From assembly GCA_038236965.1 (NCBI GenBank), contig JBBRZF010000058.1, forward strand, positions 1 through 17,669: DNA of 17,669 nt. The letters are read 5' to 3'. A program made the translations under genes and the position numbers. The notes beneath the pieces were generated by a model, which worked only from the letters and a program-made list of their open reading frames with translations, was not told the origin of the DNA and searched no databases. This stretch comes from JBBRZF01 sp038236965. GTDB taxonomy: Bacteria > Acidobacteriota > Terriglobia > Terriglobales > Acidobacteriaceae. Positions 8,479 to 15,134 of the stretch are shown here, piece by piece (position 1 is the first letter of the stretch; the number at the start of each line of letters is the position of its first letter).

Positions 8479-8586
8479 CTCTGACCCACACCGCCCTGCG
8501 GAAACTAGGATGCCGATTCCCATAGCAGCGATTCGGGGTTCCCCTAGATTCCCAAGTCCGACAATGCTTGCGCCGCTAAGAAAAAA

Positions 8587-8655
8587 CATTTGGGAGGGGA
8601 ATGTCAGGGAAGGCGATGCACAAGGGCATTTCGCTTAGCGAAACGCACCGAGAGA
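8587..8655. repeat. 69-bp direct repeat, copy 1
   Basis: It begins CATTTGGGAGGGGAATGTCA and matches 8910-8978 at 67 of 69 positions. It contains a small palindrome TTTCGC-TTA-GCGAAA. The sequence is non-coding and lies upstream of the DksA-like promoter. Confidence 0.92.
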
Positions 8656-8722
8656 AAGTTTCCTTTGTGTCCCTTCGTGCCCCTTTGTGTCCTTTGTGGT
8701 TCAGTTTTTGATCTCGGTTTCA
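8656..8722. repeat. 67-bp dispersed repeat, copy 1
   Basis: Runs of the CCTTTGTGTCC / CCTTCGTGCCC type followed by GGTTCAGTTTTTGATCTCGG. It matches 10795-10861 in the same orientation at 66 of 67 positions. It directly abuts the 69-bp repeat copy 1. The two 67-bp copies bracket the sigma54 activator gene. Confidence 0.92.
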
Positions 8723-8737
8723 GAACCAAGCTCAAAT

Positions 8738-8761
8738 AGGGGAAGGGCAAGAACGAAATCT
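8738..8761. repeat. 24-bp element, inverted relative to 10770-10794
   Basis: The segment beginning AGGGGAAGGGCAAGAAC is the reverse complement of 10770-10794 apart from a one-base deletion. It lies 15 bp downstream of the 67-bp repeat here, while its partner lies immediately upstream of the other 67-bp copy, so the two loci carry the same modules in different arrangement. Confidence 0.8.
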
Positions 8762-8785
8762 AGGTCGTGGTTTTCCTTGGTGAAA

Positions 8786-8842
8786 CTTCGTGAAACCTTC
8801 GTGTCCTTCGTGATTCCCGCTTTTGAACTTGGATCCTTCGTG
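8786..8842. repeat. Short CTTCGTG repeat cluster
   Basis: CTTCGTG occurs at 8786, 8797, 8806 and 8836 in sequence related to the neighbouring 67-bp repeat. I see no coding signal here; an open frame across 8687-9028 follows repeat sequence and is not a credible gene. Confidence 0.6.
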
Positions 8843-8872
8843 GTGAAGAGGTTTTCTCACTTCGCCGCAAAG

Positions 8873-8902
8873 AAAAAAGCGACCGAAATATTCGGTCGCT
8901 TT
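8873..8902 (-). terminator. Strong rho-independent terminator downstream of the sigma54 activator
   Basis: AAAGCGACCGAA (8876-8887) pairs perfectly with TTCGGTCGCTTT (8891-8902), loop ATA. On the minus strand the stem runs directly into TTTTTTC. It is the first good minus-strand terminator after the activator gene (stop at 9205), about 300 nt downstream, and probably ends that transcript. Confidence 0.8.
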
Positions 8903-8909
8903 GAAGAGG

Positions 8910-8978
8910 CATTTGGGAGGGGAATGTCAGGGAAGGCGATGCACGAGGGCATTTCGCTTAGCGAAACGCACAGAGAGA
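8910..8978. repeat. 69-bp direct repeat, copy 2
   Basis: Same sequence as 8587-8655 with two substitutions. It begins 8 bp after the terminator hairpin. The following 9029-9204 holds no gene or clear signal that I can identify. Confidence 0.92.
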
Positions 8979-9204
8979 TGTCGAAATTGATGGAAGTGTT
9001 TCAAAGTCTGGGTTACGGCCTCTTTTAGTACTTGTGCTACTAGCATTTACAAACCCAAAGCGCTCGTCCCACGCACGGTCAGACGTACTATTCACAACTG
9101 GTTCATTTGCAAAAGTTTACAAGCATAATTCGAGAAATAATTCACAGGTGCTTAGGGTAATCTTTGTCCATTGACTAGATAGTAAAGGAAGCGCGGTTCT
9201 CACT

Positions 9205-10752
9205 CTAGGCAAGATGCTGCTTACTCTGAAGCCGATTTTGCTCCTCAATCGCCTTCAACTTGTTCAAAAGTGCTTTGTAGCTGATCCTGAGGATCTTCGC
9301 CGCCTGCCGACGGTTCCACCTCGTCTGCCCCAGCACTCGCTCAATAGCCTCCCGTTCGGCTAGCATGGCCGCTCGCTTCCCTATCTCCAGCAGCGATGGC
9401 ATTTCGACCTCGCCGTGCACATCGAATTTTTCAGGTGCGCTCGACTGCATCGCTGTGGACGCGCCCGAGCCTGACTGCTTGACTGCGCCGTTGGCTCCGC
9501 CAGGCGACATCCCAAGGTTGTTAGGGTCCTTCAGCCCCCAGATCGGGCTGGCCGCTCCGCCCATCGATGTCACGATGGGCTTGTGAGTCGATAGCTCGCG
9601 GATGATCTGTGCCTCGTTGCCAACGATCACATACCGTTTGACAAGATTCTCCAGCTCGCGAATATTGCCCGGCCAGCTGTACTCCATCATTCGCCCCATC
9701 GCGTATTCGCTGAAATGCGATAGCTGCTTCCCGTAGTACTCGCTGTATTTAGTCAGGAAGAAGTCGAGGAACACCGGAATCTCCTGCCGACGTTCCCGTA
9801 GCGGAGGGATATGAACGGTCACCACGTTCAAGCGATAGAACAGATCTTCGCGGAACAGCCCTTCCTCCACCGCTCTCTCCAGAGGCTTGTTGGTTGCCGA
9901 GAGCGTTCGCACATCGACGGCAATATCCCGCTTTCCGCCCAGTCTCGCAAACTCTCCGTCCTGTAGAACATGGAGAAGTTTCGCCTGTAGCGCCGGATGC
10001 ATCTCACTTATTTCGTCGAGAAAGATGGTCCCGTTATTCGCCAGGTCGAATTTGCCCAGCTTCTGACGGTTTGCTCCCGTGAACGCGCCCGGTTCATATC
10101 CGAACAGTTCGCTTTCCAGCAGCTCGTGCGGGATGGCCGCACAGTTTACTTTCACAAAGGGTTTGTCACAACGCGAAGAGTTCGCGTAGATCATGCGCGC
10201 AACCACTTCTTTGCCCGTACCGCTCTCGCCGCGGATCAGCACCGTCGCCGTCGTATCGGCGACCTGCTCGATGGTTTCTTTCACTTCCTGCATTTTGGGA
10301 GAGGTTCCAAACAGGGCCGAAAAATCGTGGTGACGCCGAACCTGGTCGCGAAGCTGTGAGACTTCCGTCACCAGCCTCTGCTTTTCCAAAACCTTGGAGA
10401 TGCGGATATCCAGCTCTTTTGGCTCGAATGGCTTGGCAATGAAGTCGTCAGCCCCCAGCTTCGACGCGCGGAAGATCACTTCCGTAGAGCTTTGGGCCGA
10501 CAGCATGATCACCGCAACATCCGGCTTGATCTGCTTGAGACGTTCCAGCGTCTCCATTCCGTTCATGCCCGGCATCGCCATATCCAGCAATACCAGCACC
10601 GGATCGTACACGCGGAACATGCGGATCGCCTCCTCGCCCGTTCCAGCCACGCTTACATCGAAATTCCGGCGCACCAGGTAGGAAGAAACAAATCTCGCCA
10701 TCGAACTGTCGTCATCAACAACCAGTACCCTGATCTTTAACGTAGGCAACAT
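9205..10752 (-). CDS. Sigma54-dependent response regulator, NtrC family
   Basis: A 515-residue bacterial enhancer-binding protein. The receiver domain (1-120) has D13/D14, phospho-acceptor D57 and K107 (FIAKPF). The AAA+ domain (about 145-380) has Walker A GESGTGKE (175-182), the sigma54-contact loop GAFTGA (222-227) and Walker B TIFLDE (242-247), so it should activate sigma54 RNA polymerase. A Gly/Ser/Ala-rich linker (about 395-440) leads to a Fis-type helix-turn-helix at the C terminus (REAIERVLGQTRWNRRQAAK...ISYKALLNKL). The start is the ATG at 10752, with AAGGTG just upstream; a TTG one codon earlier is possible. It follows the receiver-kinase gene by about 170 bp, which contain a dispersed repeat. 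Its cognate kinase is probably that neighbour. The sigma54-like site at 13585-13600 is a candidate target. Confidence 0.96.
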   Translation of the reverse strand: MLPTLKIRVLVVDDDSSMARFVSSYLVRRNFDVSVAGTGEEAIRMFRVYDPVLVLLDMAMPGMNGMETLERLKQIKPDVAVIMLSAQSSTEVIFRASKLGADDFIAKPFEPKELDIRISKVLEKQRLVTEVSQLRDQVRRHHDFSALFGTSPKMQEVKETIEQVADTTATVLIRGESGTGKEVVARMIYANSSRCDKPFVKVNCAAIPHELLESELFGYEPGAFTGANRQKLGKFDLANNGTIFLDEISEMHPALQAKLLHVLQDGEFARLGGKRDIAVDVRTLSATNKPLERAVEEGLFREDLFYRLNVVTVHIPPLRERRQEIPVFLDFFLTKYSEYYGKQLSHFSEYAMGRMMEYSWPGNIRELENLVKRYVIVGNEAQIIRELSTHKPIVTSMGGAASPIWGLKDPNNLGMSPGGANGAVKQSGSGASTAMQSSAPEKFDVHGEVEMPSLLEIGKRAAMLAEREAIERVLGQTRWNRRQAAKILRISYKALLNKLKAIEEQNRLQSKQHLA

Positions 10753-10769
10753 CAAGCACCTTGAAAATT

Positions 10770-10794
10770 AGATTTCGGTTCTTGCCCTTCCCCT
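10770..10794. repeat. 25-bp element, inverted partner of 8738-8761
   Basis: Its reverse complement begins AGGGGAAGGGCAAGAACC and matches 8738-8761 with one extra base. It directly precedes the 67-bp repeat copy 2 and overlaps the leader of the sigma54 activator gene. Confidence 0.8.
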
Positions 10795-10861
10795 AAGTTT
10801 CCTTTGTGTCCCTTCGTGCCCCTTTGTGTCCATTGTGGTTCAGTTTTTGATCTCGGTTTCA
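10795..10861. repeat. 67-bp dispersed repeat, copy 2
   Basis: Same orientation as 8656-8722 with one substitution. It lies between the kinase gene and the activator gene, so their common transcript would carry it. The two copies are 2.1 kb apart and flank the activator gene. Confidence 0.92.
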
Positions 10862-10921
10862 TGCACGCAACGGCAGCGTCATTCTACTCCAGTACCGTTT
10901 TGTGGAACCTTAATATCAGAA

Positions 10922-12508
10922 TCAGGCAGAAAAAGCTCTACCCGCCTGCAGCTTGGTAGGGAGCGTAAATGTGAAGGTACTGCCCGTTCCCGGCAAACTG
11001 GTAACTTCAATGCTACCTTGATGTGCTTCCACGATTCGTTTTGCGATCGCCAATCCCAGACCCGAACCTTCTCGGTGGCGATTCGAGGTTTGACGCCTTA
11101 TCTGTGCAAACTCGTCGAAAATCAGCGACTGAGCTTCAGGCGGAATCCCGATCCCATCGTCTTGGACCGATATCTGCACTACGTTCTCTGCCGGAACCAT
11201 GCGGACACCGACAGAGACATGTCCGCCCGTGTCGGTGAACTTCATCGCATTGCCCAGAAGGTTGATCAGCACCTGCTCCACCCGTTCCGAATCCACCTCA
11301 ATCTTAGGCAGACGCGAAGGCATCGACAGGTTCAGGGAGATCCCCTTCCCCTTCGCTTCCAACTGGAAAAGTGTCACCACTCCCTGGATTACCTGTCGTA
11401 GATCTGCCTGCGCAAAATTCATGCGCATCTTGCCGCGCTCGATCTGCGTCAGGTCCAGCATGGAATTCACCAGCCTGATGAGCCGCTTGCAGGCTGCTAC
11501 CGATTCCCGCAATATTTCCTTCTCGTCTTCGTTCAGTTTTTCTTCCAGAGTCTCCGCCAGCATGGAGTTGTAGCCGAGGATGATACTGAGAGGCGTGCGC
11601 AATTCATGCGTCGCTACGCTCAGGAATTGAGACTTCAGGCGGTCTAATTCCTTGAGCTTTTCGTTCGCAGACGCCAGCGAATCATTGTTGCTGGTCAGCT
11701 CGCCAATCAGTTTTACGTTGGCTACTGCCATCGCCGCCTGGTCCGCCAAACCCTGCAGGAAGCGACGGGAATTGGCGTGAAAGTCAAAGACGTCTTCCCC
11801 GTTGTCAACCGCCAGCACGCAGACGAGCCGCTCGTTGCAGATGCCGGGAACCAGCACCAGAGCCCGAGGTCCACCGCCGGCCGACTCCAGCGGGCGCTCC
11901 ATTTCCACGCACTCCCCGAGATGCAATCGCGCCGATACCGATGGCTGCTCAAATCTCTCCCGCAGCCGATCTTCAATCCCTCGCAGTCGCGCTTCACGGT
12001 CGAAGGTGAGCAGGCAGGCGTTGCGAACTCCCAGCACCTCTCGCGCTGCGCTCGAAACTTCCTCTTCGATGCTTCCAATGTCGTGTGCCCGGCTCACAGC
12101 GCGGCTGACCGTGTAGAGGCGGTCGATCTCCGACAAACGCTTGCGTTCCAGCGAACGCTTTACCGCCATTTTCATTTCCGAGACTTCAACCGGCTTCAGA
12201 AGATATTCGTACGCGCCTAGTTGGATCGCCTCCAGCGCGCTATCCACCGAGCCATAGCCTGTCATCATCAGCGTTACCGTCTGCGGAGAACGCTTGCGAA
12301 CCTCTGCAAGCACTGCCAGTCCGTCCACGCCGCGCATCTTCAAGTCCGTCAACACCACATCAAACTGTCGCTCGCGGATCGCCTGCACCGCGTCCCCGCC
12401 ATTACTCGCGGCCTCAACCTCGTACCCTTCCTGTTCAAGGATGGCGCGCGCCGTCATCAGCACGCTGGGTTCATCGTCCACCAACAGGATTTTGGCTAGC
12501 ATCGGCAT
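10922..12508 (-). CDS. Response regulator receiver-GAF-histidine kinase
   Basis: A 528-residue soluble sensor kinase. N-terminal receiver (1-120): D11/D12, phospho-acceptor D55 (VVLTDLKM), T83 and K105 (LLKPVE). GAF-like domain at about 135-265. A short coiled coil (265-292) precedes HisKA with H301 in FLSVATHELRTPL. The HATPase domain has the N box N420 (NLLGNAMKF), G1 DGIGIP (451-456) and G2 GSGLGLAI (481-488). No membrane segment is seen, so the signal is intracellular or comes from an upstream kinase that phosphorylates the receiver. It is upstream of and co-oriented with the sigma54 response regulator, its likely partner. The ATG at 12508 has a weak ribosome site; the ATG at 12502 is an alternative. 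No convincing promoter was found in 12509-12638. Confidence 0.95.
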   Translation of the reverse strand: MPMLAKILLVDDEPSVLMTARAILEQEGYEVEAASNGGDAVQAIRERQFDVVLTDLKMRGVDGLAVLAEVRKRSPQTVTLMMTGYGSVDSALEAIQLGAYEYLLKPVEVSEMKMAVKRSLERKRLSEIDRLYTVSRAVSRAHDIGSIEEEVSSAAREVLGVRNACLLTFDREARLRGIEDRLRERFEQPSVSARLHLGECVEMERPLESAGGGPRALVLVPGICNERLVCVLAVDNGEDVFDFHANSRRFLQGLADQAAMAVANVKLIGELTSNNDSLASANEKLKELDRLKSQFLSVATHELRTPLSIILGYNSMLAETLEEKLNEDEKEILRESVAACKRLIRLVNSMLDLTQIERGKMRMNFAQADLRQVIQGVVTLFQLEAKGKGISLNLSMPSRLPKIEVDSERVEQVLINLLGNAMKFTDTGGHVSVGVRMVPAENVVQISVQDDGIGIPPEAQSLIFDEFAQIRRQTSNRHREGSGLGLAIAKRIVEAHQGSIEVTSLPGTGSTFTFTLPTKLQAGRAFSA

Positions 12509-12638
12509 ACGTTAAAGGGCAAATCCCACAAACGATTAGATGCAGCTTCTGCTGTTTGCGTTTACAATTTTGCCACTCAACGGTACTTTGGAGCCACTTC
12601 TAGTTCATTCTGGGATAATTTTGGTATGTAAATCCACG

Positions 12639-12662
12639 AAAAAGCCGGTCCGAAGACCGGCT
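12639..12662 (-). terminator. Terminator of the gvpL/F-like gene
   Basis: On the minus strand AGCCGGTC (12662-12655) pairs with GACCGGCT (12650-12643) around TTCG, followed by a T5 run. It lies 23 nt after the stop codon. It separates the GvpL/F transcript from the kinase gene downstream. Confidence 0.88.
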
Positions 12663-12685
12663 GGATATTAGACCCCTTTGTTTTC

Positions 12686-13420
12686 CTAGTTGCTGCTCTT
12701 TTGTGTACGCAGCTTTCCAGGGGTGAAATGATAGGGCGGCCAGGGGCCGCTCAACACCACTTCACAGTCTTTTAATTGGCTGATGGAAGATGTGTAACGA
12801 TTTTGGTATTTGGCGATCTGGTCCGTGTCGATCAGGTGCGCGATGTCCAGCGTCATGCCTATCTCGACCTTCTTGCAGCTTACTTCCTCCTGCAAGGGAT
12901 TGAACATCTTGTGTACCTGTACCGACAAAGCGCGCGCCTTGGTCTGTCGTTCCCGGTCCCGTCCAGCCCTCTCCCGCAATTTCAACAGATATTCGCCGCC
13001 GGCTTGCGTGGGGAGTTTTAACTCCGGTAGCCGCATCGCAGCACCCTCGCGGACGGTCACCTTCAAGTGCATCTCCGCCTTGCCGCGAAGTTGTTCTACG
13101 CTTTCGGTAAAGCTCTTCCGATTCGTCCGCACCGCGTGACGCAATGCTTCATCGCTATCGAAGATCGTGCCAAAGCGGAACGGTAATACGGTCCGGTTGC
13201 GGAAACACTCGCTTACCACCCGCGCGTGTTCCACAACAGATTGCTGCGCCAACTCGGTGTCGCGCGAATATTCGCTCACGATCACGGCAAAATCACCGCT
13301 CGGATAGGCAAATACTGGTGCGCCGTTTACGCCTCTAAGGTTCTCAATGGGGAACGGACGACGAACTCGCCCATTCGTGAACGTGCTCTGTTCCGTGATG
13401 CAGTACGCGTACCACGCCAT
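12686..13420 (-). CDS. GvpL/GvpF family protein, isolated
   Basis: A 244-residue protein of the gas vesicle GvpL/GvpF family. Family signatures: the start MAWYAYCIT (a strand leading to the N-terminal domain), VLPFRFGTIF (78-87), and the C-terminal SGPWPPYHF (224-232). Residues 145-170 are highly charged and helical. In true gas vesicle clusters these proteins are minor assembly factors binding GvpA. Here no gvpA, gvpN or other gvp gene is present in the window, so a gas vesicle role is doubtful and the function is open. I chose the ATG at 13420, with GGAGAG just upstream; the frame continues to a GTG at 13468 without family-like sequence. It is monocistronic, with its own terminator and a -24/-12 promoter candidate upstream. 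Confidence 0.87.
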   Translation of the reverse strand: MAWYAYCITEQSTFTNGRVRRPFPIENLRGVNGAPVFAYPSGDFAVIVSEYSRDTELAQQSVVEHARVVSECFRNRTVLPFRFGTIFDSDEALRHAVRTNRKSFTESVEQLRGKAEMHLKVTVREGAAMRLPELKLPTQAGGEYLLKLRERAGRDRERQTKARALSVQVHKMFNPLQEEVSCKKVEIGMTLDIAHLIDTDQIAKYQNRYTSSISQLKDCEVVLSGPWPPYHFTPGKLRTQKSSN

Positions 13421-13584
13421 TTCCGCTCTCCGTTTCAAACCGGACACGTTTGCTCGTGCACCGGACACAACCTCAGTGGGCCGACCTTCTTAACGTACGT
13501 GGAACTCGGGGGAGAGTTTTCTTGAAAGACGCGGACTTTGACTGACATCCGCATATCTTTAGAGTAGCCCTCTGGCTGACACTT

Positions 13585-13600
13585 GGCAATGCCAATGCCA
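13585..13600 (-). promoter_or_regulatory. Sigma54 (-24/-12) promoter candidate upstream of gvpL/F
   Basis: On the minus strand TGGCATTGGCATTGCC fits TGGCAY-N5-TTGCN, with the invariant GG and GC dinucleotides exactly 10 bp apart (GG at 13599-13598, GC at 13587-13586). Transcription would begin near 13574, about 154 nt before the gvpL/F start. The core is nearly palindromic: on the plus strand TGGCAATGCCAATGCC also keeps the GG-N10-GC spacing but has a poorer -12 (ATGCC), pointing to the cyclase gene 415 bp away. A GTAACGTTAC palindrome lies at 13737-13746. Nothing else is recognisable in 13421-14014. Confidence 0.55.
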
Positions 13601-13736
13601 CAGTATTAAGGCATCGCCCCCAAACGGAGGTAACCTGACAGAGGGAAAAGCGAAGGGAAGGTCCCTAGAATCGTCATTGTGCGGCTACACGCCAAGGGGT
13701 GGCATCCGTCTTCCTATTGATTCCATGACAAATCCG

Positions 13737-13746
13737 GTAACGTTAC
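13737..13746. other. 10-bp palindrome GTAACGTTAC
   Basis: A perfect palindrome in the intergenic region between gvpL/F and the cyclase, 137 bp upstream of the sigma54-type site when read on the minus strand. The distance suits an enhancer-binding site, but a 10-bp palindrome alone is weak evidence. Confidence 0.25.
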
Positions 13747-14014
13747 GATTCGACCCCCGCATCCAGTGAGTATTCGGATTCCCTAATCAAGTCATTATCT
13801 TCCAACTTCTTGAACTCTCAGCCCTCCCCAGGACTGCAAAGCCCGCCACTCCAGCAGCTTAGAGGCACCCGATTTCGCCCGCAACTGCTCCAGTCAGAGT
13901 AGCTTCCGGTCAAACTCGCAATCCTGGGCACCTCCGCCTTACGCAATGGAGAACCGCTTGCTCCTCCTCGTATGTACTATTTTGTAATTATCCGTTCTCA
14001 TCCCCCAGGCCCCC

Positions 14015-15127
14015 ATGTCTCTCGATTACAACGCGTCGGATTCCTGTCCCCCAGAAAAATTCGTTTTGGAGGTCTTCTCTGAACTCGGCGAGCAGACGAT
14101 TAAGCAGCGCTGGCGCGAGATCAACACCATCCTTCGCCTCAGCATGCTCAGCGGCTTGCAGATGCAGATGGACGCAACCTTCAACATGCTCTGCGACTTT
14201 GCCGCCGAAATCGTCGCCTTCGAACGAGGCATGGTCTATTTCTGGGACGAGGATCAGGCGCAGATGCACCTCCGCGTCGCCCGCGGAATGGACGACCCCG
14301 ACACGGAAACCTACGCGCGCGGCAACATCCTGAACTTCTGGGCAGCCAAGTACAACCGCCCGCTCCTCATCACCGCCGGATTCAACCTCCAAGCCGACGC
14401 CTTGCTCGAAGGACTCAACTGCTCTTCCGCGCTTATCGTGCCCTTGTTCGTCAACAACCGTGTGATGGGGTCGCTCCAACTCTACGGATCGGAAGCTGAC
14501 AGCTTCACTCGCGAAGATGCGCAACTGCTCTGGATTCTTTCCCTCGTCGGCGAAAGCCTGCTCACGCGCGACTATGGCAACGAAGGACTTATCCGCTTCG
14601 CCTTCACCGATTTCCTTACCGGACTCAAGACGCGCGGATTCTTCGAGCAGCAACTCGACCTCGAGATCAAGCGCGCCGAGCGTAAAAAAACTCCCATCGC
14701 GCTGCTCATGATCGACATCGATTTCTTCAAATCGCTCAACGATACCTACGGACACCATGTGGGCGACCAAGTGCTTCGCGACGTAGCCTCCCTCCTGGTC
14801 AAGGACATGCGCGAGGTAGATACCGTCGCGCGTTACGGCGGCGAAGAATTCGTCCTCATCCTTCCGGAAACGAATGGCCCGGGAGCCTTGCTGGTGGCGC
14901 AACGCCTGCGACGCGCCGTGGAACAGGCAAAATTTTTCGCCGGCTCCCCTCGCGCTATCGAGCATCTCACCATAAGTCTGGGTATCGCTGTCTTCGATCA
15001 GGACGCGCAGTTCAAACGCGACCTCATCGAATTCGCCGACGCCGCTCTCTATCAAGCCAAAGGATCGGGACGCAACTGCGTCGTTCTTTATTCCGATATT
15101 GCGGCTCGCCGCAAAGAGGTTTCCTAG
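14015..15127 (+). CDS. GAF-GGDEF diguanylate cyclase
   Basis: A 370-residue soluble enzyme predicted to make cyclic di-GMP from two GTP. After an N-terminal helix (about 15-50), a GAF sensor domain covers about 52-185 (FNMLCDFAAEIVAFERGMVYFW to VMGSLQLYG). The GGDEF domain begins at DFLTGLKTRGFF (199-210), with the metal-binding D234 region (LMIDIDFFKSLNDTYGH). The active-site signature is GGEEF (275-279), an active variant. An inhibitory I-site R266-E-V-D269 sits exactly five residues before it, so feedback inhibition by product is expected. The start at 14015 has no clear Shine-Dalgarno sequence. A glycosyltransferase gene starts 7 nt after its stop codon, which suggests co-transcription and a link between c-di-GMP and surface sugar synthesis. 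Confidence 0.95.
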   Translation: MSLDYNASDSCPPEKFVLEVFSELGEQTIKQRWREINTILRLSMLSGLQMQMDATFNMLCDFAAEIVAFERGMVYFWDEDQAQMHLRVARGMDDPDTETYARGNILNFWAAKYNRPLLITAGFNLQADALLEGLNCSSALIVPLFVNNRVMGSLQLYGSEADSFTREDAQLLWILSLVGESLLTRDYGNEGLIRFAFTDFLTGLKTRGFFEQQLDLEIKRAERKKTPIALLMIDIDFFKSLNDTYGHHVGDQVLRDVASLLVKDMREVDTVARYGGEEFVLILPETNGPGALLVAQRLRRAVEQAKFFAGSPRAIEHLTISLGIAVFDQDAQFKRDLIEFADAALYQAKGSGRNCVVLYSDIAARRKEVS

Positions 15128-15134
15128 CTCCACT

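Noticed and set aside
8374..8589. 71-residue minus-strand frame overlapping the DksA-like start
   Set aside because: It spans the DksA-like promoter, overlaps the gene's first codons and has no recognisable features.
12686..13420. Gas vesicle cluster
   Set aside because: Only a GvpL/F homologue is present; no gvpA, gvpN, gvpK or other gas vesicle gene can be found in the window.
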